From: a virus | Length of the DNA: 24,585 nucleotides | Strand: one strand, 5' to 3' | Virus record (IMG/VR): IMGVR_UViG_3300034104_001215 | Location: 1 to 24,585 of that record | Shown: positions 1 through 6,031 of the stretch, one piece after another | Layout: every line of letters begins with the position of its first letter | Position numbering within the stretch: position 1 is the stretch's first letter | The notes under the pieces: generated by a model | Databases searched by the model: none | Seen by the model: only the letters and a program-made list of their open reading frames with translations | What the model was told of the DNA's origin: nothing | Made by a program: the position numbers and the translations under genes

Positions 1-155
1 TCCGCAACCGTCGGATCATCCGTGGTCACACGGAACTCCGTCAGCGCCACAGGACGCTTCGAGAGCACATGACCAGAACGGAAGCGACCAACAACGTCGG
101 TAACGGGACGCGTTCCCGTACCCGGCGCAACATCAAAAATTGAACGAATCGGCAT
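1..155 (-). CDS. Partial gene; weak similarity to phage Gp3-like proteins
   Basis: The first 51 codons of a gene that runs off the left edge. The ATG at 153-155 overlaps the TAA stop of the preceding 52-aa gene (TAATG), so it is probably translated by coupling; a weak GAAAGG lies 10 bases upstream. The visible peptide begins MPIRSIFDVAPGTG and continues with the pattern FRSGHxLxxRPVALTEFRVT followed by DDP. From memory this resembles the N-terminal core of phiC31 Gp3-like proteins (a family that includes recombination directionality factors) and related actinophage proteins, but only a third of such a protein can be seen. That it is coding is well supported by codon pattern and coupling. The family assignment is tentative. 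Confidence 0.6.
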   Translation of the reverse strand, partial: MPIRSIFDVAPGTGTRPVTDVVGRFRSGHVLSKRPVALTEFRVTTDDPTVA

Positions 156-313
156 TAGGCATCAGCCTTTCTCGGTTGATTACGAACGGTGACGAACTCA
201 CGGCCACAGGGGCACCACGCCTGGGCTGAAGGCGCGCCATAGATCACGACGCGCTTGTCCTTGTGTGTGCGGCACGCCAACGTCCGTGGCTTGCCATTCG
301 CTGCGCGGCTCAC
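155..313 (-). CDS. Small 52-aa protein with Cys/His zinc-binding-like pattern
   Basis: A 52-codon reading frame with GTG start at 311-313. The start overlaps the TGA of the upstream 26-aa peptide gene by four bases (GTGA), and the TAA stop overlaps the ATG of the next gene by one base (TAATG). The protein is basic and contains CRTH near residue 14 and WCPCG near residue 34, so four potential metal ligands (C, H, C, C) lie about 20 residues apart, as in small zinc ribbons. No family is recognised. The overlaps on both sides are the main evidence that it is a real gene. A role in DNA or RNA binding is only an inference from the metal-ligand pattern and the neighbouring nuclease. Confidence 0.6.
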   Translation of the reverse strand: MSRAANGKPRTLACRTHKDKRVVIYGAPSAQAWCPCGREFVTVRNQPRKADA

Positions 314-390
314 AGGTCACGTCCCGCCATAAGCAGGAACACCGCCAGACCTGCCAGCACGACGAGCAGAACGTCCACGATCCACGTCAT
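310..390 (-). CDS. 26-aa single-span membrane peptide
   Basis: A very short frame whose ATG (388-390) overlaps the TGA stop of the exonuclease gene by four bases (ATGA), and whose own TGA overlaps the GTG of the next gene. A GGGAG sequence sits 6 bases before the start. The product begins MTWIVDVLLVV, is hydrophobic for about 20 residues, and ends in a charged AGRDL tail, so it looks like a single transmembrane helix with a short cytoplasmic end. No family can be assigned. It could be a small membrane effector, or a coupling element that lets ribosomes pass to the next gene. Confidence rests on the linked overlaps on both sides and the clean membrane-helix composition. Confidence 0.5.
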   Translation of the reverse strand: MTWIVDVLLVVLAGLAVFLLMAGRDL

Positions 391-1181
391 GCGGCACTCC
401 CGGTAGTGCGCTTACGCGGCGGGGCCAGAGGCTTACCTAGAACGTCCTTCGAGAACTCCTGCACCCACTCGTACACGTCGTGGCGCAGGGCCAAGAACAC
501 GTCGAAGACCTTGTCATCGACGCGAACAGGGATGAACTCCCACTTGTCCTCGTTGACGTGGAACACCGCGCCAGCCGTGACCTCCGGCAGCGGCACGCTA
601 TTCCCGTCAGGCCGCACAATGCGGTCAGCGTGAGCGTAGGCCGACAACTGAAGTGCCACCTCAGGGTAGGTGGACTTAGTGGTCTTGAAATCCCCGACCA
701 CGGTCTCGCCCTCGATCTTCGCCATGAAGTCGAACGAGCCCGCGTAGCGGTGAGCGTCGGACCAGACCGTCTCTTCGTTGAACAGGAACTCGGGCTGGAA
801 AGCATCAGCCCACTCATTCCACGAATCAACGTACGGCTGAAAGTCAGGGTGGTAGCGACCCAGATCCTCACCACGCGACAACTTCTCGTAGAGGTCGTGA
901 ACCTCCGTACCGATATCGGCACGCTCCTTCGTGTAGCGGCGAGGAGCAGCCTTCAGCAGGTCAATCGCAGCCTGCCGCTGACCATTCATCACCAGGGCGC
1001 TATACGCCCCGAAGTTGTCCACCGCGAACTCGGCAACCATCTTCGCGGACCACGCCTGGAGGAACGGCTTGGGAAGCATGTTGAGAATCGAAGTGACACC
1101 AGGCACCTTCTCGCCCGTTGTCGGCTCGACATAGAAGCGCGAACCGCCACGACTGACGGTCGCGATCTTTGGCACGGTCAT
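387..1181 (-). CDS. PD-(D/E)XK exonuclease (RecB/Cas4-like family)
   Basis: A 264-aa protein predicted to cut or resect DNA. The PD-(D/E)XK core is visible: GTEVH with His95, GSFD with Asp151, then GDFKTTK with Asp164 and Lys166, followed by QLSAYAHA (Gln178, Tyr182), the motif IV signature of RecB/Cas4-type nucleases. In phages such proteins usually act in recombination or replication, often with an annealing protein. The ATG start is preceded by GGAGG four bases upstream. The stop overlaps the next small gene (ATGA), so it leads a compact early-type operon. A long leader with repeat-rich control sequence (1323-1436) lies upstream. No iron-sulphur cluster cysteines of true Cas4 are seen, so a RecB-like phage exonuclease is the better name. 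Confidence 0.85.
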   Translation of the reverse strand: MTVPKIATVSRGGSRFYVEPTTGEKVPGVTSILNMLPKPFLQAWSAKMVAEFAVDNFGAYSALVMNGQRQAAIDLLKAAPRRYTKERADIGTEVHDLYEKLSRGEDLGRYHPDFQPYVDSWNEWADAFQPEFLFNEETVWSDAHRYAGSFDFMAKIEGETVVGDFKTTKSTYPEVALQLSAYAHADRIVRPDGNSVPLPEVTAGAVFHVNEDKWEFIPVRVDDKVFDVFLALRHDVYEWVQEFSKDVLGKPLAPPRKRTTGSAA

Positions 1182-1322
1182 GTGCCCTCCATCCCAGGGA
1201 TGCGGACCTTCCGCGTTAGTTCCCTACAGCCTTCATAGGCAAGATGGTGGGTATGCGAATCGGGGCTCTCGGGCCAAGCACGCCTTGGATAATCCTCAGA
1301 CAGGGGTGATCTAGGTCACGAG

Positions 1323-1436
1323 CCTGACGAAACTCCTGACGAAACCGTCATTTCCTTATAGATGCTTATAGAGCGAACGAAATTGTAGAAGTAATACGGA
1401 TGACGATAAGAACCGTCAGTTCGCCAGGTTTCGTCA
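1323..1436. promoter_or_regulatory. Repeat cluster of TGACG/CGTCA half-sites (operator or iteron array)
   Basis: Directly visible: a perfect 11-bp tandem repeat CCTGACGAAAC at 1323-1333 and 1335-1345 (12-bp period); a palindrome TGACG-AAAC-CGTCA at 1337-1350; a second TGACG...CGTCA pair with an 8-base centre at 1401-1418; and GGTTTCGTCA at 1427-1436, the exact inverse of TGACGAAACC at 1337-1346. Six TGACG/CGTCA copies fall in about 115 bp around an AT-rich core. The layout suits binding of a dimeric regulator to promoters feeding the exonuclease operon. A replication-origin iteron array is the main alternative. Confidence 0.6.
1355..1372 (-). promoter_or_regulatory. Possible promoter -10 elements in a short direct repeat
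   Basis: An 8-bp direct repeat (CTTATAGA at 1355-1362 and 1365-1372) gives, on the minus strand, two copies of TATAAG, five of six matches to the sigma-70 -10 consensus. They sit in the AT-rich centre of the repeat cluster, about 175-190 bases upstream of the exonuclease start. No good -35 hexamer is seen at 16-18 bases. The promoter call is therefore tentative, and an AT-rich unwinding element would look the same. Confidence 0.35.
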
Positions 1437-1456
1437 TCCCGACGTAGATCCGACGC

Positions 1457-1485
1457 CCCGCCTGCGGCGGGAGCCCCTAGCGGGG
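1457..1485 (-). terminator. Tandem hairpins at the end of the 183-aa gene
   Basis: Two adjacent GC hairpins: CCCC-TAGC-GGGG (1474-1485), which overlaps the TAG stop of the upstream gene, and CCCGCC-TGC-GGCGGG (1457-1471). No U-tract follows on the minus strand, so a classic intrinsic terminator is not shown. In a high-GC actinobacterial host such U-less hairpins may still terminate or protect the 3' end. The pair resembles the tandem hairpins before the major capsid gene. Confidence 0.45.
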
Positions 1486-2028
1486 GAGAGCCCCGACGAC
1501 CTGGGTCAGCCGCTCGACGGCCATGAGGTAGACCTGACGCTGCGTCTTGTCCATGCCCTTCGGGTCCACGGCGACGGCCTCGAGCAGGTTCGTGGCGCTC
1601 AGTACGGCTTCGACAGCGTCCATCGGGTCGTCCACGACCTCGCCCGCATCCATCGTCATTCGCCATAGTTTCGCTCGGCGGGCCTGAGCATCAGCGGACT
1701 GCTGGCGCGGGCTGGCCTCGACCAGACCCCACTCAGCCAACTCCTCAGGAGTCAGGCGGGCACGGAGCAGGTTGCCGACGTGGTAGCGCAGAGCCGCCAG
1801 GACGCGGCTGCGGTCCTCGGGGCGAACTCGAGCCTCCGTCAGGATGGTGCCCACCGCCTGTCGGTACGGGTAGGTCGTGCCCGTCAGGTCGGGACGCCCG
1901 TCACGGCGGGTGAACGTCTCCCGCAACTCAAGCAGGCTCTCAGCGGCAGCCAGCATCTCGTTGCTCTCAATGCGCTGGGCAACCGTCTGCATGAGTTGGT
2001 CGCGTGTGCTTCGTGCGGTTGTGTTCAT
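1477..2028 (-). CDS. Unrecognised 183-aa helical protein
   Basis: I do not recognise this family. From the ATG at 2026-2028 the protein is 183 aa, hydrophilic and mostly helix-forming, beginning MNTTARSTRDQLMQ. It has Arg/Glu-rich segments throughout, a central stretch with RSRVLAALRYHVGNLL, and a C-terminal amphipathic helix rich in Val and Leu. No membrane span, signal peptide or metal-ligand cluster is visible. The frame is open further upstream, but the ATG fits best: GAGGT abuts it, and a promoter-like pair lies immediately upstream, with the -10 ending six bases before the ATG, as in leaderless transcripts. It stands alone between the end of the late operon and the control region. A regulatory or DNA-binding role would fit but is only positional inference. 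Confidence 0.65.
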   Translation of the reverse strand: MNTTARSTRDQLMQTVAQRIESNEMLAAAESLLELRETFTRRDGRPDLTGTTYPYRQAVGTILTEARVRPEDRSRVLAALRYHVGNLLRARLTPEELAEWGLVEASPRQQSADAQARRAKLWRMTMDAGEVVDDPMDAVEAVLSATNLLEAVAVDPKGMDKTQRQVYLMAVERLTQVVGALPR

Positions 2029-2034
2029 ACCTCG

Positions 2035-2063
2035 ATAGTACGCGCGCAAATGCGCTACCACAA
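2035..2063 (-). promoter_or_regulatory. Promoter-like sequence before the 183-aa gene
   Basis: On the minus strand TTGTGG (2058-2063) and TACTAT (2035-2040) are separated by exactly 17 bases, matching the sigma-70 -35/-10 layout with three and four of six consensus matches. The -10 ends six bases before the ATG, so transcription would start at or next to the start codon, which fits leaderless expression common in actinobacteria. Confidence 0.4.
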
Positions 2064-2139
2064 GTATCTGACGGTAATGCAAGTCAACACGCCGTGAAAT
2101 CCGTCCGAAATGCGGAAATCGTCCCTATAAACGCCGAAT

Positions 2140-2166
2140 AGCCCCGCAGCACAAGGCTACGGGGCT
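2140..2166 (-). terminator. Strong 11-bp hairpin after the late operon
   Basis: Arms AGCCCCGTAGC and GCTGCGGGGCT (minus strand) close a five-base loop. All 11 pairs form in minus-strand RNA only if one G-U pair is allowed; the same position is a C-A mismatch in plus-strand RNA, which points to function in the leftward transcript. It lies about 115 bases beyond the last late gene. There is no long U-run, so termination or 3'-end protection is inferred. Confidence 0.5.
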
Positions 2167-2236
2167 AGACGGTTGTGGTGTTGTGAAGGAGCGCCCACCA
2201 GGGGCATGAGAGGCAGCATCAGCCGCCAGGGAAAGT

Positions 2237-2277
2237 CCTGGCCCCCAGCCCAGGCTACGGGTGAGCCGGGGGCCAGG
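2237..2277 (-). terminator. Late-operon terminator-like hairpin
   Basis: A perfect 10-bp stem (CCTGGCCCCC at 2237-2246 with GGGGGCCAGG at 2268-2277) around a 21-base loop, starting four bases after the stop codon of the LysM-like gene. On the minus strand it is followed by ACTTTCCC, a weak U-tract. Position and strength make it the best candidate for the end of the roughly 22-kb late transcript. Confidence 0.55.
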
Positions 2278-2280
2278 AGG

Positions 2281-2577
2281 CTAGGGGCAGCGGAGCGTAG
2301 AGCCCGCCACCAGCATCGAATGGATCGTCATCCGATTGAAGTCGGCCAGCGCCGACGGATCCGTGCCGACACGGTCAGCCAGCGTCGCCCAGGTGTCGCG
2401 AGATCCAACAACGACAGTCTTCGGTGAGACAGGCTCAGGAAGCGTCGTCACGGGCTCCTCAGCGGCTGGAGCGGCCTCCTCGACAGCGGGCTCCACCGCC
2501 AAGGTCTCCTCGACCTCGACAGCGACCTCCACCGTCTCCTCGACGGGCTCCTCAACTACATAGTTGCGCTTTGCCAT
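2281..2577 (-). CDS. Small acidic protein with C-terminal LysM-like domain
   Basis: A 98-aa protein in two parts. Residues 8-50 are a low-complexity acidic segment of Glu, Val, Ala and Pro that should be extended and soluble. Residues 54-98 look like a single LysM domain: a GSRDTWATLA opening, then DPSALADFN, and a closing LVAGSTLRCP, matching the family pattern of GDT...LA...L...N...L..G..L. LysM domains bind N-acetylglucosamine in peptidoglycan or chitin. No signal peptide is seen, so it probably joins the virion or acts with lysis proteins rather than being secreted. It is the last gene of the late operon, four bases before a strong hairpin. AGGGCGG lies six bases before the ATG, and the TAG of the tail-collar gene is two bases upstream. 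Confidence 0.75.
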   Translation of the reverse strand: MAKRNYVVEEPVEETVEVAVEVEETLAVEPAVEEAAPAAEEPVTTLPEPVSPKTVVVGSRDTWATLADRVGTDPSALADFNRMTIHSMLVAGSTLRCP

Positions 2578-2579
2578 TG

Positions 2580-3371
2580 CTAACCGCCCTTGATGATGAA
2601 GCCGACCGCCAGGTACGGAGGCATGACATTGACTGCCGCCCCCGTCCCGCTGCCACCGTCGGTGGTGGCTGTGCTCGCCGGGATGTCGAATGTGTGAGTG
2701 TGCGGAGCCGACGCCGCTGCCGTCGAGCCCGACACCGTGTGGGTGTGATTCGGAATCGACAGATTCAGCGTGATCGGGGTGCGGTTACCGCCGTCGCGGG
2801 CAACGTCCACCTTCGCAAACGTCTCGACGCTGCTGACACCGTTGGTGCCTGTCGAGATATTCCACGACCGTGCGTACGCGCCTGCACCGTCCGCAACGAG
2901 TGCCCCCGCTGCGTGCGAATGAGAGGCGTCGGCACTAGCCGTCGTCCCCGTTCGAGCCGGGATTGAGACAGAGTGCGTGTGTGACGGCAGGTTGCTCTGC
3001 GTCAGGGTCACCTGAGCAGCGCCGCCCTTGGCCCCGATGGCCCAGGACTGGCCCGACTCGGTGCCGATGGGGAACCTTCCGCGCAGGTCAGGCAACTTGA
3101 CCATGCCCGACGACGCGGCACCGAAGTTGGTGCCCAGCAGGGCAGCCAGTTTCGGGTTGGTCGCAGCGGACACCTCGGCACCGTTGCAGAGGAACCAGCC
3201 TGTCGGTGCGCTCACGCCCGCGAAGGGCAGGATTGCTCCGACCGGGATGCCGATGAGCGCGTCCACGCTGTTCGCGAATTGGACGAACGCGTCGGGTGCG
3301 TTGGCCGGGTCACTCAACTCAGGCACCGTGTACCTGTTGCTAGAGCCCGGTGGCTGATGGGTTACGGGCAT
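2580..3371 (-). CDS. Tail-collar domain fibre protein
   Basis: A 263-aa virion protein probably at the tail tip or fibre. Residues 40-105 match the phage tail collar domain: IPVGAILPFAG, then PTGWFLCNGAEVS, and LPDLRGRFPIGTE, the pattern found in T4 gp12-type and many other fibre proteins. The rest contains repeated His-Thr-His motifs (SHTHS, HSHA, NHTHT, HTHTF), which in related short tail fibres form metal-stabilised trimers. The end PPYLAVGFIIKGG is also typical of collar-family C-termini. GAAGAGG precedes the ATG. It lies directly after the S74 fibre gene, three bases away, and the two are likely parts of one adhesion apparatus. Trimerisation and receptor contact are family knowledge, not shown here. 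Confidence 0.9.
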   Translation of the reverse strand: MPVTHQPPGSSNRYTVPELSDPANAPDAFVQFANSVDALIGIPVGAILPFAGVSAPTGWFLCNGAEVSAATNPKLAALLGTNFGAASSGMVKLPDLRGRFPIGTESGQSWAIGAKGGAAQVTLTQSNLPSHTHSVSIPARTGTTASADASHSHAAGALVADGAGAYARSWNISTGTNGVSSVETFAKVDVARDGGNRTPITLNLSIPNHTHTVSGSTAAASAPHTHTFDIPASTATTDGGSGTGAAVNVMPPYLAVGFIIKGG

Positions 3372-3374
3372 TGC

Positions 3375-4625
3375 TTACCTCTTCCTTCGGTCGCGCTTGG
3401 CCGTGGTCGTCGTGGTGGGCGTGGCTTCCGCAACGGTGGCGTCTGCCGCCGCGACGGTGGCCGTACCCTCGAGGGCTGCGATCCGCTCAGTCAGCGCGTT
3501 GATCTGCGCCTCCTGCCGCTGGCACAGCGCGACGAGACCAGCCAGGATCGGTCGCTCGGAGTAGTCCACAACGGTCTTGCCGTCCTCGCCGTACACGCCA
3601 GCGCCGGGGCCGTAGTTTGCGACTACGTCCTCAGCGATGAATCCCATCTGGTCGTAGTGCGGGTCTTCCTTCTCGTACAACTCCTCGTTGAAGAGGAAGT
3701 GAACGGGCTCGACAAGCAGCGTCTTGTCGGCCAGATCATCCGCTGGGCGAATGTTGGCCTTGAACACGCGCGATGACGAGAAGTAGCCGACAAGGTTGTC
3801 TGTCGCTCGACGGTGCAGCGGCTGTTGAGCATTAGTGAAGTTCTGAAGAACCGCGCTGATCTCGAGCCCCGTACCACGGATTCGCGTGTTGGGCGTTGCG
3901 GCTGCGGTGACAACAAACTTTGCCGTCGAAGTTGTGGTGTTCTGCTCCACGCCCAGATAGGACGCGCCCCGCAGAATGTTCTCACCGCGCAGCGTTTCCA
4001 CGCCTCGCTCGGCGATGAAGTCGCCTGCCCACATCTGCCCCGTCTGGGTGTCCATCCGGCACGTCGCCGGAACGCCAGAGTTGAGCAGTCCCTGCGTGAA
4101 CTGGATGTAGCGCGTCAGAATGAAGAGGTTGGCGTCGTTTGTCTGGCTCCACGGCCCCAATTGGATCTGGGAAGACGCACCGCTGGCTTCAAGCCAGAGA
4201 TGGTGAGTCGCACCGCTGGTGTTGCTGGACTGGATGCGGGCGATGTTGTCGCCCACACCCTGCATCGCGTTAGCGGTGATATCCAGTTTCGGGCCCGACT
4301 TGGCGGTCGCGTTCTCGTAAAGGCGGTGTGTTCTGCCCTGGTCGAGGTCACCGACAACGTCGATTGGCCCGAAGATCCGCTGCGTAACCCCTCCTGGCTG
4401 CAACCTGACGTAGCGACCGTCAGCCTGCGCCACAGTCATGTAGTTAGCCAGGTCAGCCAGCGTCGCGTAGTTGGCGATGATGTTGTTGAAGTCGGAGATC
4501 AACAGGTACGGATCGAGCGCAGCGTCGATCAGCGCGTTGACCTCCGACTCCGACAACCCACCGCTGCCATCAGCACCCTTGAGGCTCTGCCACGTCGTGC
4601 CGTCGTAGTACATAAGGTCAGACAT
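3375..4625 (-). CDS. Tail fibre with C-terminal S74 intramolecular chaperone
   Basis: A 416-aa fibre or spike protein. Residues 1-20 are a short adaptor shared with the neighbouring 288-aa protein (MSDL..., then SLKGADG). Residues 30-280 are a variable stalk or receptor region. Residues 283-388 are an S74 (endosialidase-type) chaperone: SSSRVFKANI supplies the Ser and Lys289 of the self-cleavage dyad, followed by QMGFIAEDV, VDYSERPILAGL and a coiled coil (about 362-388). In this family the chaperone drives trimer folding and then cuts itself off. Unusually, the coiled coil is followed by a 28-residue Ala/Thr-rich segment with TPTTTTT and a basic tail KRDRRKR. AGGAGG nine bases before the ATG marks the start. 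Confidence 0.9.
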   Translation of the reverse strand: MSDLMYYDGTTWQSLKGADGSGGLSESEVNALIDAALDPYLLISDFNNIIANYATLADLANYMTVAQADGRYVRLQPGGVTQRIFGPIDVVGDLDQGRTHRLYENATAKSGPKLDITANAMQGVGDNIARIQSSNTSGATHHLWLEASGASSQIQLGPWSQTNDANLFILTRYIQFTQGLLNSGVPATCRMDTQTGQMWAGDFIAERGVETLRGENILRGASYLGVEQNTTTSTAKFVVTAAATPNTRIRGTGLEISAVLQNFTNAQQPLHRRATDNLVGYFSSSRVFKANIRPADDLADKTLLVEPVHFLFNEELYEKEDPHYDQMGFIAEDVVANYGPGAGVYGEDGKTVVDYSERPILAGLVALCQRQEAQINALTERIAALEGTATVAAADATVAEATPTTTTTAKRDRRKR

Positions 4626-4650
4626 AGGTGGTGCCTCCTAGGCAGATGGT

Positions 4651-5517
4651 CTACGGAACAATCCAGAAGTCGCCGGGATTGGCGGTGGCAGGCATGTCAG
4701 GCTGCTGGTACACGGTCACGCTGTAACCGTCGAGACCGTCAGCGCCGGGAGCGCCGTCAGCACCAGCAGGGCCAGCAGCACCGTCAGCACCAGCGGGGCC
4801 TGCGGGACCCTCGGGGCCTGCCGGACCCTGGGGGCCCTCGACGAGGACGAAGTCGAGGACTGCCGCCTCGGGCGTTCCGCTGTTCGTGACGCTTGCGGTT
4901 CCACCGCTCGGGACCGATGTGGTCGTGCCGACAGCGATGGTCGCGGCAGCGCCTGCGGGGCCCTCGGGGCCAGCAGCGCCGTCAGCGCCAGCCGGACCAG
5001 CGGGACCCTCGGGACCTGCAACGCCAGCGGGACCCTGCGGGCCCTCTGCACCCTCGAGAGATGCGAGCCATGCGGCCTGATCACCGACGAAGCCGTTCGC
5101 AACCGCGATCTCGTACGCGGACAGACCGTTGGTGCCGTCAGCGCCAGCGGGACCAGGGTCACCCTGCGGGCCCTTGATGGAGCCAGCGTCAACCCAGGTC
5201 TGGTTGTCTTCGTCCCACACCCACAGGTTGCCGTCGATGAGCCAGCCGTCACCAGGCTGACCAGTCGGGGGAAGATCACCGGGAGTAGGAACGGTGCCCT
5301 GGATCGTGATGGACGTACCGTCGGCACCAGCGGGACCCTGAGGACCCTCGGGGCCCTCGAGTGATGCGAGCCACTCAGCCTCGGTGCCGACGAAGCCGTT
5401 GGCAACAGCGATTGCGTAAGCGGAAGCACCGTCAGCACCAGCAGGCCCCGCCGCGCCGTCCGCGCCCTTGAGAGAAACCCAGGTGTTAGGTGCAACGTTG
5501 TAAAGCAGATCAGACAT
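4651..5517 (-). CDS. Collagen-like tail fibre protein (288 aa)
   Basis: A Gly-X-Y rich fibre protein. Order: adaptor 1-20 (MSDLLYNVAPN, then SLKGADG); a SAYxIAVANGFVG...WLASLEG module at 32-54, repeated at 133-155; a VPTPGDLPP...WVDAGSIKG module at 76-115; collagen-like triplets at roughly 18-30, 55-67, 116-130, 156-190 and 228-263; and a C-terminal GDFWIVP. Collagen-like segments in phage fibres form trimers, and the intervening modules occur in many phage and bacterial surface proteins. The stop of the 79-aa gene is fused to this gene's ribosome site (TAGGAGG). It also ends in the same GDFWIVP as that 79-aa protein, so the two are probably related by duplication. The receptor is unknown. 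Confidence 0.85.
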   Translation of the reverse strand: MSDLLYNVAPNTWVSLKGADGAAGPAGADGASAYAIAVANGFVGTEAEWLASLEGPEGPQGPAGADGTSITIQGTVPTPGDLPPTGQPGDGWLIDGNLWVWDEDNQTWVDAGSIKGPQGDPGPAGADGTNGLSAYEIAVANGFVGDQAAWLASLEGAEGPQGPAGVAGPEGPAGPAGADGAAGPEGPAGAAATIAVGTTTSVPSGGTASVTNSGTPEAAVLDFVLVEGPQGPAGPEGPAGPAGADGAAGPAGADGAPGADGLDGYSVTVYQQPDMPATANPGDFWIVP

Positions 5518-5525
5518 GAGTCCTC

Positions 5526-5765
5526 CTAAGGGACGATCCAGAAGTCACCCATCACCGTCGAATCAACGGGGGGCTCGACATAACTCTGTGTGACAGCGAC
5601 GCTGCGACCCGGTGGTCCCTCAGGACCCTGTGGGCCAGCAGGACCCCCCGACGGAACCCAGCGAGTACCGTCCCAGCGATTCCAACTGTCGTCATTCGTG
5701 TTGTACCAAAGGTCGTTCACATTCGGTGCGACAGGCGCAACCGGAGAAATTGTTGCCGGAAACAT
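5526..5765 (-). CDS. Short collagen-like tail protein (79 aa)
   Basis: A 79-aa protein starting at the ATG at 5763-5765, chosen because TAGGAGG lies four bases upstream, with the TAG being the stop of the previous gene. The frame is open further upstream but that part overlaps the neighbour. Order: Pro/Val-rich N-terminus; a Trp/Asn-rich segment (NDLWYNTNDDSWNRWDG, residues 17-33); four Gly-X-Y triplets (41-52); and a C-terminal GDFWIVP identical to that of the following 288-aa protein. It looks like a compressed version of the same fibre architecture. A role as a linker or minor tail-tip fibre is inferred from position. Confidence 0.75.
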   Translation of the reverse strand: MFPATISPVAPVAPNVNDLWYNTNDDSWNRWDGTRWVPSGGPAGPQGPEGPPGRSVAVTQSYVEPPVDSTVMGDFWIVP

Positions 5766-5773
5766 GCGTCCTC

Positions 5774-6031
5774 CTACTGAGCCGTCGTTCCGATGCACAC
5801 CATGAGCGCGCCTTGATGGAGAAGCCATGCGCGGTCACCGACGGTGGCCGTCGGAGTCGCGACACCGAAAGCGCGCATGATCGGAATGTTGGGACACAAG
5901 GCCCCTGCAAGATCGACGGTGACCGTGTCGCCGTTGACCTCAGTAATGGTGCCGAAACGCAGCGTCGTGGACAGCGAGGTCGCTGTATCGACGGCGGCTC
6001 GCAGCACAGCGTCGTACGGGTTCGTGTTCAC
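5774..6031 (-). CDS. Small tail-tip protein (85 aa)
   Basis: An 85-aa protein with GTG start at 6029-6031 that overlaps the TGA of the DUF5047-like gene by four bases (GTGA). Its sequence has a beta-barrel pattern typical of small baseplate or minor tail proteins: FGTITEVNGDTVTVDL, then a Pro-containing turn, then VGDRAWLLHQGALMVCIG. Proteins of this kind commonly follow the DUF5047 gene in actinophages. I recognise the pattern but not a named family. A short OB-like fold in the tail-tip complex is inferred. No transmembrane segment is seen, and the ribosome site is weak, consistent with coupled translation. Confidence 0.7.
   Translation of the reverse strand: MNTNPYDAVLRAAVDTATSLSTTLRFGTITEVNGDTVTVDLAGALCPNIPIMRAFGVATPTATVGDRAWLLHQGALMVCIGTTAQ

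Larger units (their letters stand above)
1182..1476. other. Intergenic leader and control region
   Basis: About 295 bases between the exonuclease gene and the unknown 183-aa gene. The right third carries the TGACG/CGTCA repeat cluster, an AT-rich stretch and promoter-like TATAAG sequences, described separately. The left part (about 1182-1320) is an untranslated leader on the minus strand with a small inverted repeat (CCAAG/CTTGG, 1274-1288). I see no convincing gene here. Two very short minus-strand frames (23 and 10 codons) lack properly spaced ribosome sites. Confidence 0.6.

Noticed and set aside
1323-1356. A 10-codon minus-strand leader-peptide-like frame over the 11-bp tandem repeat
   Set aside because: The AAGGA is only two bases from the ATG and the Ser/Gly/Val peptide simply reflects the DNA repeat.
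1366-1437. A 23-codon minus-strand frame within the repeat cluster, mildly hydrophobic
   Set aside because: No spaced ribosome site, and it overlaps the regulatory repeats; too short to support.
3813-4889. A 358-codon plus-strand frame across two fibre genes
   Set aside because: Arg-rich, no recognisable domain; explained by codon bias of the S74 and collagen-like genes on the minus strand.
4730-5480. Repetitive DNA that might suggest a satellite or CRISPR-like array
   Set aside because: The repeats follow a 9-base Gly-X-Y codon period and encode collagen-like protein; there are no equal-length spacers.
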